The translations under genes and the position numbers were made by a program. Shown piece by piece: positions 54,001 to 64,000 of a stretch of DNA of 64,000 bases. The stretch is from Euglena gracilis (taxonomy: Eukaryota; Euglenida; Euglenophyceae; Euglenales), in contig CP154955.1 of the NCBI GenBank assembly GCA_039621445.1, positions 7,653,035-7,717,034 of the forward strand, given 5' to 3'. Within the stretch, counting starts at the first letter, position 1. The number at the start of each line of letters is the position of its first letter. The notes beneath the pieces are model-generated. The model worked only from the letters and a program-made list of their open reading frames with translations. It did not search any database and had not been told where the DNA came from.

Positions 54001-54794
54001 CCCACCCACCCACCCACACCCACCCACCCACCCACCCACACCCACCCACCCACCCACCCACCCACTCACAACAGGAAACTCACAGCAGTGGCTTTAACCA
54101 ATGGGGATGAGAGTGTGAGGGTGAGTATTGCATGGGTAGTCCAACAGAGTGTCCAATACCCCACAATACAGCCGTTGTGCTCGCTCGCTGAGATCCTCAC
54201 CCCACCCACCCACCCCCACCCACACCCACCCCACCACACCCACAACCCACCCACCCCACAACACCCACCCACATCCCACCACGACCCACTCACAACAGGA
54301 AACTCACAGCAGTGGCTTTAACCAATGGGGATGAGAGTGTGAGGGTGAGTATTGCATGGGTAGTCCAACAGAGTGTCCAATACCCCACAATACAGCCGTG
54401 GTTAGGGCTGCACGTGAAAGCATACCCACAGGAGGAGGCTGGTTGGGTGGTTAGGGTGGTGGTTCCCACTATGGTGCCATCGCCAGGAAACTTTGACCTA
54501 AACTCGGCAAGGAATGGAAAAAGGTGGCGAGAGGGGGAGGGGACCCTGCCCACCCACAGAGATCGGGGATCGATCCCGCCCCCCTCCTCACCAGCCATGG
54601 GGTTTCCAGATTCCCGGTCAGCTCTGCCTGCAGTAGAACAGTGCCACGCACCTGCTGGCGGTCCCCCCGGCGGATGTGGGTGTAGAACTCCTGCATGTCG
54701 GGGCAGTCGCGCGGGCTGACCCGCCGCTGCCCGGGGGCGATGGCGCAGTAGTGGAACGGCGTGAAGCAGCTGGCGCCGCGGCCCGGTCCGGCCC
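49270..54794 (-). CDS. Ankyrin-repeat protein with BTB-like or F-box-like C-terminal part
   Basis: Five minus-strand exons join in frame. [15 protein letters not shown] begins at 54696 (a probable start), followed by ankyrin repeats ([30 protein letters not shown]), a GC-rich linker, [19 protein letters not shown] and [17 protein letters not shown]. The last part resembles the C-terminal helices of BTB domains (lxYLYTG...xLLxxADxYxxxxL), while [15 protein letters not shown] alone could also be an F-box start. Such proteins are usually adaptors for cullin ubiquitin ligases. Further exons downstream are likely. Confidence 0.72.
49447..49870. mobile_element. MITE-like element with AAATAATACCCCCC termini
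   Basis: Inverted copies of AAATAATACCCCC / GGGGGTATTATTT occur near 49460-49490, 49530-49555, 49770-49790 and 49830-49870. The interior shares GTATTATTT units and CCGGGCCTTCGGCCCGAAAC hairpins. Related termini occur at 26425-26465. Confidence 0.5.
50240..50343 (-). CDS. Exon, [19 protein letters not shown]
   Basis: Starts after CCCTGCAG (AG at 50344-50345) and ends before GT (50238-50239). Phase matches the upstream exon (G|GT), reading [16 protein letters not shown] then [19 protein letters not shown]. Confidence 0.72.
50940..51077. repeat. TATATG microsatellite
   Basis: About 130 bp of ATGTAT hexamers in the intron of the ankyrin gene. Confidence 0.97.
51216..51306 (-). CDS. Ankyrin/linker exon, [14 protein letters not shown]
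   Basis: Reads [20 protein letters not shown], then [10 protein letters not shown], very GC-rich. It continues an ankyrin helix from GADPT across the nonconventional intron at 51307-52931 and ends at a possible GT donor (51214-51215). Confidence 0.75.
51307..52931 (-). other. Nonconventional intron (1,625 bp) with perfect 10-bp inverted ends
   Basis: The 5' end TGCCAGTGGC (52922-52931) and 3' end GCCACTGGCA (51311-51320) are exact reverse complements. GACG flanks both sides. Removal joins [17 protein letters not shown] in frame, restoring an ankyrin repeat. It contains a GTTAGGGTT-like string (51526-51545) and TCTTATAxGTGGG repeats (51770-52085). Confidence 0.82.
52932..53090 (-). CDS. Ankyrin-repeat exon
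   Basis: Starts after CCGCCCCAG. Reads [20 protein letters not shown], then [20 protein letters not shown] and [13 protein letters not shown]. SPLxxAAxxGxxxVVExLLxxGADP is a textbook ankyrin repeat. Confidence 0.92.
53950..54399. repeat. Tandem duplication of a 224-bp unit containing CCCA arrays
   Basis: GCTCGCTCGCTGAG, a CCCA array and a 111-bp segment starting CTCACAACAGGAAACTCAC occur twice. The 111-bp segments at 54065-54175 and 54289-54399 appear identical, so the duplication is very recent or an assembly artefact. Confidence 0.92.
54652..54794 (-). CDS. Ankyrin protein first exon, [15 protein letters not shown]
   Basis: ATG at 54694-54696 opens [15 protein letters not shown], which joins VADILDA by a GT-AG intron (donor 54650-54651, acceptor AG 53091-53092). 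The frame is open upstream to an AG at 54795-54796 ([18 protein letters not shown]), so either a 5' exon exists or the AG is a spliced-leader acceptor with a short 5' UTR. Confidence 0.75.
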
Positions 54795-54829
54795 CTGCCA
54801 CACAATTTTTGACCGACCCCCCCAGGCGG

Positions 54830-55100
54830 TCACTCCATTCTTCGAAAAACCAGTCAGTTACTTTCTTTTTTTTCGGGAAACCAGTCAGTCACCCCCCCTG
54901 GGGGGGTCGACCACTCTGGAATACAAAGGATATTTGACCAAAAAACATGAAAAAAAGGGGAAAATTTTTCCGCCGCCTTTGGCGCCGGGTCACTTTGGTG
55001 GTTTTGACCGACCCCCCCCCCCCCCGGGGAGAGGTCCGAGCCAAAAACCAGTCAGCCCATCTTAAAAAATCAGTCACCCCCCGGGGGGGGGGGTCGGCCA
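54830..55100. mobile_element. MITE-like element with CAGTCAGT termini
   Basis: CCAGTCAGTTAC and CCAGTCAGTCACCCCCC at the left mirror AAAATCAGTCACCCCCCG and GGCCAGTGACTG at the right. The interior has AAAATTTTTCCGCCGCC and TTTGGCGCCGGGTCAC, the hairpin core seen in other G-run elements. Confidence 0.5.
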
Positions 55101-55390
55101 GTGACTGAGTGATTGTCTGGCCCCCGCCCACCTGAGGCGCTGACCGGACGACTGTGCAGAGCCAAACCGCCCACACAGCCAGCGACCAGCACGTTGTGGA
55201 CACACACAGTACCCGTACCAGAACTCCAGTACTAGTACAGTCTCGGGCAAAACTACTCATACACTAAGATGGACATATCTAATCATACAGGCCCCTGAAA
55301 GGAAAAAAAGGTGTTGTAAGGGATGGGGGAATAATATGGTGTAACTCGTGCCAATCTGCCCTCATAGTGCCCGGTGCTCTTTGCGTTGCA

Positions 55391-57135
55391 TATATGCAGA
55401 AGCTTTTTGCCACCTTGGTGCCCAGGCGCATCGGCCCAGAGCGCGATGCTCTAAGAGCAAGGGTTTGGCAAGCACGTTCCCATGGCTTTAAGTATGGTGC
55501 AGTTGCAGCCCAGGAGAAGATTCCCCGCAGCACAATGCAGTCCATGATCAAACAAATTAATGCCTCTGGGAACATTTCCGTTCAACCGGCTGGAGTTAGA
55601 CCTTCAAAACTGGGGCTGCGGTGTGTTGTGGCATTCGTTTGTTATGTTTTTCAAATGTTTCAACTTTTTAGGTATCGAAATGCCCTCTTTCGCCTTGCTA
55701 ACAAACACCCATTTTGGGGTGCTAAGCAGTTGGCCAAGCAACTACATGTTGACATGGTGGCAGCCCTCACCAGCAGGCCACCTGGGGCAGTGATTCAGGA
55801 CCAAAAATGATGTTCTTTCGGCAGCCCGAAACTACTGGGCCCCCCCGGGGGGGGGAGGGCCCAGTACTTAATCCGGGGGGGTAGTCGGACCCCCCCGCCT
55901 TAAAGAAGATGGACCCCCCGGGGGTAAAGAAGAGGGACCGCCCCCCTCTTTCCCCTGCCCCGTTCCCTCCGCGCCGGGGGGTGTTCCCCTGTTTCCCCCC
56001 CGCCGCCCCTCCTCTCTCTCTCGCCGCGCCCTGTCTCTGTCCTGTCTTTTCTGTCGGTCCTTTCTCCGTCTGTCCGTCTGTCTCTGCCCCCCCCCCCTCC
56101 TCTCTCCGCCCTGTCTCTGTCTCTGTCCTTCCCGTCTGTCTTTTCTGTCTGTCCGTCTGTGTCTGCCCCCCCCCCTCCCCCCGCTCGCCGCCCTGTTTTC
56201 GGTCTCCTCCCCCGCGCGCGCGCCGCACGGCCCCGCGGTTTTGCTCCGGTTGGTGGGAGGGCTTATCCCCCCCCCCCCGCGGGCGCCGCCGCAACCCAGC
56301 GCGACCCCCCCCCCCCCCCCGAAAAAAAGACGTGGTGCGCCCAACCACGGATTCCCCCCCCCCCCCGCCGCGGCGCGCGAGCGCAAGACAGGGGAGAGGG
56401 TAAAAGAAGATGGACCGGGGGGGTTAAAGAAGATGGCCCTGAGGGGGTAAAAGAAGGTGGACCTCCCCCCCCAGATTAAGTACTGGGCCCTCCCCCCCCG
56501 GGGGGGCCCAGTAGTTTCGGGCTGCCGTTCTTTCTTTCATGCGTTCAGATGCCACCCCTGCCTTCGGGGAGGACTATTCAGCGTCTGATGAGAAAATTGG
56601 GGTTCCAAAGTGTTCGGCCAGTGAAGAAGCCCCTGCTGTCTGTCTATGGTGAACAGGCAGAAGCACGGTAGATATGCACGTGAACACCGTACATTCTGCT
56701 GGTCCAAAATTATCTTCTCAGATGAGAAAATGTTTTCTGTTCGACCCGGAGTTCCGATAAGGTGTGACTGGGGGATTCAAGATTTTTGGCATCAAATTAC
56801 TGTATATCAATAATCCTTCAGATCCTTCAGCAAGACGGGGCGCCGGCGCACCGCGCAACCTCCACCACCACTTGGCTGCGCAGGAACCGGGTGAACCAGC
56901 ACAACATGGGCATCTGGCCGCCGATGAGCCCTGACCTGAGCCCTATTGAACACATCTGGCCCTACGTCGTGAAACGACTGGAGGGTTCTGTGTTTGCCGG
57001 CCGCGACCAACTCTGGACCGCACTCCAAGAAGCGTTTGCCGCAATTCCTGTAGCTTATGTCCATAGCCTTTACAATTCCTTGCCACGCCGTATGGATGCC
57101 GTCATTGGTGCCCGTGGGGGCCCAACACGCTATTG
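55391..57135 (+). pseudogene. Tc1/mariner transposase remnant (DD37E)
   Basis: The N-terminal HTH part (55391-55570) has PRRIGPERDALRARVWQA and KIPRSTMQSMIKQI. After the nested insertion come RPVKKPLLS, then in other frames IIFSDEKMF (first Asp), QQDGAPAH (second Asp) and SPDLSPIEHIW (Glu), ending GGPTRY-stop at 57133-57135. Thirty-seven residues separate the second D from E, so DD37E rather than the usual Tc1 DD34E. At least two frameshifts and in-frame stops are visible. Confidence 0.9.
55820..56526. mobile_element. Nested non-autonomous element, 54-bp TIRs, 8-bp TSD
   Basis: Ends GGCAGCCCGAAACTACTGGG (left) and the inverted copy (right) extend about 54 bp to AGTACTTAATC. GTTCTTTC flanks both sides exactly (55812-55819 and 56527-56534). 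The interior is C/T-rich, with TAAAGAAGATGGACC blocks near both ends and no coding sequence. It sits inside the transposase. Confidence 0.93.
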
Positions 57136-57275
57136 AAACATTTACCAACTGCAACAGTCTTCAAAGCGATCTTGTTCTGCGCCAATGCCATAATGGCGTG
57201 TGCTTGACAGAAATTCCCATTTTTTTAGGATTACATATGTCCATCTTAGTGTATGGGTAGTTTTGTCCGAGACTG

Positions 57276-59340
57276 TACTAGACCATGTGTGACGTAGAGC
57301 TGAGCTCCTTGGGAGACCTTCTCGACCCAGCCCGGCCGGCTTGGCAGGCTGCCCGGCCCGGCCCGGCCCGGCCGGCGGCTCGGTCGGCTGCCCAGCCCGG
57401 GCCGGGGCCGGGGGGTTGAAAAACGCTCATTTTCGGCTCAAAAGCAGGTTTTCCGGTTCCGGGATGCCAACAAACATGGTTTTGGGCCAATTTTCCCCCG
57501 ATTTTTTCGACTTTTTTGACCCAGAACTGACCCAAAATGGGCCAAAACGAGCCCAAAACAGGGGGCATAGAAGCCTGGGGGGTCCGGGTCGGAAATTTTT
57601 TTGCCCTCAAAAACACTTTTTTGATGTTCTAAAGTGAAAAAAAAAATGTTTTTTGAGCGAAAAAATTCAAAATTTTGGGTCCCAACTCGCCCTCCGGACC
57701 CCCCTTGCCCAGCCGCCCTCGGACCCCACAGGGGTCCCGGAATACCCAAAACTGTTTTGTCTGTGTACCCCCCCCCCCCAAACCTCATGATTGACCCCCT
57801 GGTTTGGGTCCCAACTCCTCGTCTAGCCCGAGATATGGCCAATTTACGGTTTCGGGCCCCGAACAGGCCCGAAATGGGCAAAACTGGCAAAACTGGCCCA
57901 AAACGACAAAATGGCCGTATCTCGGGCCCGGCGAGGAGTTGGCCCAAACCGCGAAAACAAATCGATAGGGCGTCCCAAAGTTCTGGAATGAGGTCCTCTT
58001 TACTTTCCCGCAACTCCGCAGCGCACCCTGCAATCTCCCCAGAAAAAAAATGGTAGACAACTTTTTGCTCGGGCAATATCTCCGCACTGGCGTGGAGTTG
58101 GGGGTAACCCGGGGTTCTGGTGAAACTAGGGATCCTCTCCTAACCTATAGGCTATTAACTTTTCGGCCCCGGAAATCAGGTCAAAACGATAATCCTCAGG
58201 CCTCCCTGCCTACTCAGGGGGGGGGGCGGGAGGGGGCGGGGGGTCGGACCCCCCCTCCGGCCGGGGTGGTAAGCTTCGCTCTTACTCTAAAGAGGAAAGA
58301 GCTCGCCAAATTACACCCAGCCTGTGTGGCACCATCTGGGGAACACAATCAAGGCTTCAAAAAAGAGGGACTCGCAACGGGGGTTTTGGCCCATTTTTGG
58401 GAAAACTCACGTCTCCGGGCGGTCAAACCCAGGGTTTTGAACCTTTTTCAAAGTGGTGCACAGGATGAAAAACACCAAAATTGGGCCTGTTCCCTGGTTC
58501 CCAACATCGGCAAATGATGCACACACCACTGTGGAGGGTCAGCGCGGAACCAGAGGGTCAAAAGGGTGGATTTCACAGCCGGGTCTCAAAAAGTTCGGAA
58601 ATTTGCGCCAAAGCGCAAGATAAAAATCAAAACCTTAAGTGCGAGTTTGGCCGCCTAAGCCCCTGCAGGTTTTCAGCAAAAAATCCAAAACTGGACCACC
58701 CCAAAAACCAGACCCCCTGGGGATTTTCGGGGAAAATCCCAAAAAAATAGATCCCCCCCAAAACTGTGAAAATGCCCCCAAATTGGGTGACTTTTTTTTG
58801 ACATTTTCGATTTTTGCCGGTCGAAATTTTCAGAAATAAATCCCAAAAAATAGACCCACAAAAAAAGACCTCCCTTGGGATTTTCAGCAACGGACCTAAT
58901 TAATAGACCCAGGGTCTTTTTGGGTGTCAAATTCACCAGGCAAAGTATATGTCATTTAACATATACTTTGCCCAAATAATGTGATTGATAAATAACATTT
59001 TTTTTATATTACATTATATACAAACCCCCAATAATACCCCCCCATGGCCCCTGACTTCGGGTGCTTATAATATACCAAATAACACGCCCCCTGGGTGCCC
59101 CCCATACAAAGCCCCCCGGCTTTATATTTGGATGGGATTTCAAGACTCAGGGGGGGAGAATCAAACTTTCTCGGGTGGCTTCTGACCTTTGGCGGCCTTC
59201 TATTGTGGCCAAATACCATTTTTATGCCAAATTTTCGTTGTGTACCTCCTATTTTTTTTTTTTGCAAAAATGAGAAATTCTTATCCAAAATGAAGCGGAA
59301 AAAATGCTGTATCCGCCCAAAAATTTTCACCTCTTGTTGT
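57276..59340. other. No gene recognised
   Basis: GC-rich CCCGGCCGG microrepeats (57330-57420), then AT-rich sequence with CCTAACCTATAGGC and mixed G/C runs. I see no exon. Sequence around 57420-58090 reads as diverged non-coding repeat in all frames. Confidence 0.5.
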
Positions 59341-59344
59341 GCCG

Positions 59345-59430
59345 CACAGCGCCACGGGCGATGCAGAGGGCCACGTCGCAGCGCAGGCACACGAAGACGT
59401 GCGTGCAGGCTGCGCCGCTTCCCCCAACGC
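59345..59430 (-). CDS. Candidate zinc-ribbon exon, THVFVCLRCDVALCIA
   Basis: Reads ACTHVFVCLRCDVALCIARG then AVRHNK, GC3-rich. The TxxxCxxCDxxLC pattern resembles the cysteine-rich C-terminal domain of piggyBac (DDE_Tnp_1_7) transposases and their domesticated relatives; a RING or other zinc finger is possible. Confidence 0.45.
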
Positions 59431-59554
59431 GCCACCGCGCGCAAAGGCCCCTGCCATTTCACTTCCTTGGTTTGGGCCCCGCTGTACAAGATTGATGCAC
59501 AAAAGTTGGGAAAACGCAGAAGCATACCGTCCCCATCCATTCCCATTCAGGGTT

Positions 59555-59815
59555 TGTTTTAAAGACCGGGGGGTCCCCCCCCACCCACCCACCCCCTGGG
59601 GGGGGCCAATGGGGGGGGGTCCTGGGGGACCAACCTTTCCCCGAAAATGGCCGAAAAACGCGAAAACGTTAAAAATAGCATTTTTGTCAAATTTTCGGCG
59701 CCTTTGGCACCGAAAAGTATATCCCACATCCCACCCCCCTCTAACCGGGGGGGGGGGGGTTCAGCTGGACCACCCACCCACCCCCCCCCCCCGGGTCTAA
59801 GACTAAAATCCCTGT
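59555..59815. mobile_element. G-run MITE-like element
   Basis: Same plan as 43108-43385: TTTTAAAGACCGGGG, GTTAAAAATAGCATTTTTG, hairpin TTCGGCGCC / GGCACCGAAAA, TATATCCCAC, and ends GGGTCTAAGACTAAAA. It lies between the two zinc-ribbon exons. Confidence 0.7.
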
Positions 59816-59949
59816 TCCCATGTCCTGGAAAAATCCAGTGTTTCCTCCCCTCCTGTCCACACAACACCCTGACGGGTCTTGTTCTTTCAAAATTTACAGC
59901 AAATCAGGCAAAGTCCCCCCCCACCATACCAGGCGGCAGAGCCTGGCTG

Positions 59950-60035
59950 ATAGGAGCGCCACTGGCAGAAAGCACAACGCCGGGACCCGCCTGCGATGGT
60001 GTGAAGAGGTGCAGACACATGAGTGGTGCGAAACG
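59950..60035 (-). CDS. Candidate zinc-ribbon exon, HTIAGGSRRCAFCQWRS
   Basis: Reads HVSAPLHTIAGGSRRCAFC, then QWRSYQPGS. RRCxxC would be the first Cys pair of a piggyBac-type tail completed by the 59345-59430 exon. No DDE catalytic exon was recognised upstream. Confidence 0.4.
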
Positions 60036-60039
60036 TCAC

Positions 60040-60377
60040 TGGCGGGGGCAGGCAGGGGGGTGGGGCAGTTTCGGCCCCCGGGGCAGGGCCATAGCACACC
60101 CCCGGCACCGAAGGCCCCAGGGGCCCGAGAATGCCATTTTCAAGGGAACTTTGCCTGGGTTGGAAAGCATCGGGGGTCCAAAACCGACCCCCTCCGGGGG
60201 GGGGGGGGGGGCAGGCACCCCATAGCACAAGCCCCCCCCGCGGGGTGGGTGGTGAAGCCTGAATGGGACATATATTCACTTAGCGAACCCCCCAGAGGCA
60301 CTTTTCCCCAGGCCCAAACGCAACCACCCACCGTTTTTTTTTGAAAAGCCACCCATCCACAAACCCACCCCCCAACC

Positions 60378-60410
<33 letters not shown>

Positions 60411-61186
60411 ACCCAACTCGACCACCCAATCGTCCACTCCGGAACCCCCAATCTGGGCCAAAATCTCTTGACTTGGTCCGGCCTGGCCAGAATGACCCTA
60501 GGGGCACCCCCCCTTCCCGTGAGGAGGGTCCAGTGGCCCAAACCCACACACTCTCCGGCATCAACCAGGATGTCCGAACCGGCTTTGGGTCCTGGCCCAG
60601 CTGAATTAACTCGAAAGTGACCGAATTTAGGGATATGGTCCAGCTTTAAAGGCTTGGAACTCTTATTTCCCCTGAAATCATTATTAACCATCACCAAGCC
60701 AGGAACCAAGAATGAGATGTTGGGGGTTGGATCTACGCTCTTTTGCGGATCCAGGTTTTTTTGTAATCCTTTGGCCCAAATTTGGTCTGGGCTTTGGGTG
60801 GCTGGACAACTTGGAAAAAACCACCATCTTCCAGGGAGGGGCACGCCAAGGTTAATGAAATTGACAGATGGGGCATGTGGAAATAAAGATAACCATTGGG
60901 TACGACTGCCACATGGCTCATGGCCACTGGCTCATGGCGTGCACGCTTGGTGTTATGCAATGCTCAAGAGCGATGGATCTGCGACAATGCAGGGATGGCA
61001 TGGTACCGTGTCCGATTCCGGCATTTAGAGGTCAGTGCGAGAGATCTCTGTGCAACCCTCTGAAGCAGCCTGAACCCCCCCTCCAAATAGAAAGTCTTCA
61101 AAAACTCTCCGACACAATAAAAGGATGTCAGAAAACGACCAATGACTTGGAAACTATGGTGCACTGTCTGAGGAGACAACATGAAT
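60040..61186. other. No gene recognised; poly-C tract
   Basis: A C homopolymer of about 32 bp at 60379-60410 and several shorter runs; repeats otherwise. Confidence 0.55.
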
Positions 61187-61287
61187 GCGTTCATGACGCT
61201 GGCACACCCTGCAGCACCTCTGGGGTGTCGGGCTTCAACAACGGGTGGTGGTGGCGGCTGGACATCACCATGCGGCTGTGTGGGTCA
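61187..61287 (-). CDS. Candidate exon, unrecognised
   Basis: GC3-rich minus-strand stretch reading FDPHSRMVMSSRHHHPLL, then KPDTPEVLQGVPA. There are no known motifs; it could be an upstream exon of the zinc-ribbon gene or of another gene. Confidence 0.3.
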
Positions 61288-62339
61288 AAGGCAGGGCCGA
61301 CTGTTCAAACAAGACAGACTACACAGAGACCACGACGGAATTTGAGTTAGAAAAAAATGGGCTGCCTCGGGCTGTCCGTTAAACCCGATCAGAAATTGGC
61401 CGAGGCTGTTCAAATAACTTCTTTCAACCAATCATGCTATTCTCAATCATTTGACACAAAACAGAAATGCACTCTTGTCCAAAAGAGCCAGGTCCAAAGC
61501 CGCCCAAAGGACAGCCACAGCCTCACCGCTCGGAGGATGCGGAGGTGGCTGTGCCGAAGAAAAAAAAGGCAACAACACGGAGCTGAGCACCCAACCGTGG
61601 ATTCCATCGGAGCTCGCCCCCTGGTCCTGGGGGTCGGTGGGGGGCACCACTGTTGTGTCTGGAGCCCACAGGGCGCAGTGGTGATGCCACCTGAGGGGAA
61701 AGAAGGGCAGAGGCACTGGGTGCAGATTGATCTCCAAAGAGGTGTGCTTTTCTGTATGTGTGTGCACCCCTGTGTGCATGTACATAATTTCTGCAGAATT
61801 TCGAAAAAAACACACATTTTCAGGGGTACAGGTGTGTACAGGTGCCTGGGTCGAGCTCAACTTCATTTGGCATTGTTGGTCAATCTAGGCTTTCTGGGGG
61901 GTTTTTAGCATCTTTTGGGGCTTCCATCCGGTTTTTTTTGTCCATTTTGGCTTGTTACCAACCATTTTCCACCATTATTGGGCCATTGTTCACCATTTGG
62001 GTCATTTTGGGCCAATTTTGAAATACAGGTATCTTTGCATCTTGTTTCTGCAGTCCTCCTTGTGTCGCCTGCCATATTGCAGACACTTCACCACCTTGCA
62101 GCTTGTCCCAAGGACCTTGACCTAAAGAGAGGAATGCTTGTCTCTTGGTCATGTCAGTTCCTTCATTCTGTGTCTGTTTGTGGTTAATCGTGATTATTTG
62201 TTATTAGTTGTGATTTTGGAAATTTCCAAATTCGTGTTGGTTTGTGATTACTCGTGATTATTTACTTGTGGTAATCCTTTTGGGAATCCCTGAATCAGCA
62301 TGGGTATGCCCTTCAGTCACAGTCTGGGCAGGTCTATAA

Positions 62340-62850
62340 TTCCATACCCCCCCCCCCCCGGGTTATTGACCCGGGTCAAGTTGGACCCCACAACCCACGG
62401 GGGTCACTTTCCCCATAACCCCCCCAAAATAAGACCCGGGTCGTATTTTTGGGTCCGTTGCTGGAAGCCTCTGGGGGGGGGGTCTTCTTTTTGGGGGGTC
62501 TTATTTTTGGATTATTTCTTGACCGACCCAGGCCTGAAAAAACACCATTTTTCAGGTTCCCAAGAGCACTGAAAATTTTCCTTCGGCGCTTCGCACCATG
62601 TGCAAATTGGTGTAAATTGACATTTACCATGTTTTCTGCACTTCAGAAATCTGAAAAAGTTTGAAATTTCATCATTTTTGTGTATAAAATTTGGTTTTTT
62701 TGGTAATTTTTCAGGGAATTTTTTCACTGTCCCCGGCGCTTCGTCTGGGCCTGGCGTTTGTCTTATTTATGGGGGGGTCTTATTTTTGGATTTTTGCTCG
62801 ATCCAGAGGGGGTCTTATTTTGGTGGGGGTCTTATGTTTGGGGGGGTTTA
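62340..62850. mobile_element. MITE-like block with AAATAAGACCC / GGGTCTTATTT ends
   Basis: AAAATAAGACCCGGGTC (62407-62424) is opposed by GGGGTCTTATTTT at 62484, 62776 and 62810. It has the CTTCGGCGCTTCGCACC core at 62580-62600. It is preceded at 62185-62285 by a decayed ATTCGTGATT array. Confidence 0.45.
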
Positions 62851-63394
62851 CTTGGAAATCTCCAGACACCCTATCACCCTTTCGGGATCCAAATCTTGTG
62901 CTACAGGTGCAGATAGCCTTCGGATTTTCGTTTTTTTTTCCGGATTTTTCTCTGGTGGTTAGGGTTTTTTCTGCAAAAATGCATTTTCGCCGGGTGTTCC
63001 CCCCCAACGTTTTCAGGTATTTTGGAAAAATCTCTTTTTTTTTACCCCTGACCCCCCCCCCAAATGGCTGAGTCCGGAGGCTGAGAAACGCGAAATTGGT
63101 TCACCCACCTAGGCCTTCCGGCGACCGGGGCCAAAAAAGACAGGGCCGTCTGAAACTGCACGTGTCATTGTCGCAGATAAAACTAAAAAGCACTATAGCC
63201 AAAAGGAACTTTACAATTTACTCACATGGTATGGTTATTTTCTCATAATTATTTGTATCATCATCATCATCATCATTATCATTATTACTCTTACTGTTAC
63301 TCTTACTGTTGCTGTTGTTATTACTATAACTACGATGATGATGATTTATCATGCATTATTATAGATAATACTAATGTGCAATATTATTATATAA

Positions 63395-63401
63395 TATTGC
63401 A

Positions 63402-63450
<49 letters not shown>

Positions 63451-63490
63451 CATAATAATAATAACACCATAATAATAATAATAAATAACA
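63395..63490. repeat. AAT microsatellite
   Basis: About 60 bp of ATA repeats, then interrupted units. Confidence 0.95.
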
Positions 63491-63795
63491 TATGTTGTGT
63501 GTGTGTCACTATACACACACAAACATATGTCATTATTACTATTATTACATATCATTATATTATTATGATATTATTATTACATAGTATATATATATACATA
63601 TATATATATAGGCTGCCATATATAGTATATATATGGCAGCCTCCCACTAAACGCCCCCCCCCCCCCGGGGGGAGCAGATGGCAGGATCAAGGGGGTCCAT
63701 TTTTTTTCGCGTTAATGATGCAGTAGGGTGAAGGTTACGAGTTCGGCCTAACTTTAGGCCTACCTTGTACACCTATCACTAATGAATAAGTTAGG

Positions 63796-63830
63796 CCTAA
63801 CCCTAACCCTAACTCCTAACCCTGACCCTA
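63796..63830. repeat. Interstitial telomere-like CCCTAA units
   Basis: Reads CCTAACCCTAACCCTAACTC then CTAACCCTGACCC: five degenerate units. Related strings are at 2848-2900 and 51526-51545. The array is too short for a telomere. Confidence 0.7.
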
Positions 63831-64000
63831 TTCCATCAATAACGCAAAAATTTTTTGGACCTCCTGATCCCACTATCCGACCCCAGGGGAAGGGATAAAT
63901 TGCACATCGGGGTCAAAACAATTGCAGTACAAAAAATGCATAAAATTGCACAAAACTTGGAGATTACATTGGATCCCTTGTAACGAGCATGCACACGTGC

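Larger units (their letters stand above)
55238..57275 (+). mobile_element. Tc1/mariner element, disrupted, TA target
   Basis: TIRs of about 47 bp: CAGTCTCGGGCAAAACTACT (from 55238) and its inverted partner ending at 57275, differing at a few sites. TA flanks both ends (55236-55237 and 57276-57277), the Tc1/mariner hallmark. The transposase between is interrupted by a nested element and frame changes, so the element is non-functional as it stands. Confidence 0.95.

Noticed and set aside
63796-63830. Chromosome end
   Set aside because: Only about five degenerate CCCTAA units, and sequence continues on both sides.

Overview
This is eukaryotic DNA from a large, intron-rich protist genome. Short GC-rich exons (mostly 35-170 bp, with G or C at third codon positions) lie in long AT-rich, repeat-laden sequence full of G/C homopolymers and microsatellites. 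The organism call, probably a euglenid, is inference. At least six exon junctions in three genes lack GT-AG. Instead the two intron ends are complementary and the exon/intron boundary is blurred by short direct repeats, as known for euglenid nonconventional introns. Ordinary GT-AG introns occur in the same genes. A diplonemid or a dinoflagellate-related lineage is the main alternative.

Layout, all recognised host genes on the minus strand. (1) 478-24795: a PHO84/PHT1-type H+/phosphate symporter spread over about 24 kb in at least 13 exons; its C-terminus lies outside the window. (2) 31131-44630: a protein kinase resembling the eIF2-alpha kinase (PEK/GCN2) group, apparently followed by a proline-rich linker and a C-terminal PAS domain; the catalytic-loop HRD reads HNN. 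(3) about 49270-54794: an ankyrin-repeat protein with a BTB-like or F-box-like C-terminal part. (4) about 59345-60035: two exon-like pieces resembling the cysteine-rich tail of piggyBac transposases.

Mobile DNA fills the rest. There is a broken Tc1/mariner element (55238-57275, DD37E spacing) with a second element (55820-56526) nested inside it; a decayed reverse transcriptase piece (4922-5083); two related elements carrying a 206-bp tandem repeat (16451-18719); a 247-bp near-perfect palindrome (35336-35582); and many G-run MITE-like elements sharing one internal hairpin core.

The most interesting signal is a transposon-like family with termini CARGCACCTAT...ATAGGTGCYTG and 8-bp target duplications. 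Two of its four members (13947-14043, 22791-22983) sit exactly where an intron must be removed from the transporter gene. This links a TIR/TSD element directly to nonconventional introns.

Limits: exon ends are estimates, several exons are missing from each gene model, and no transcript or database evidence was available.
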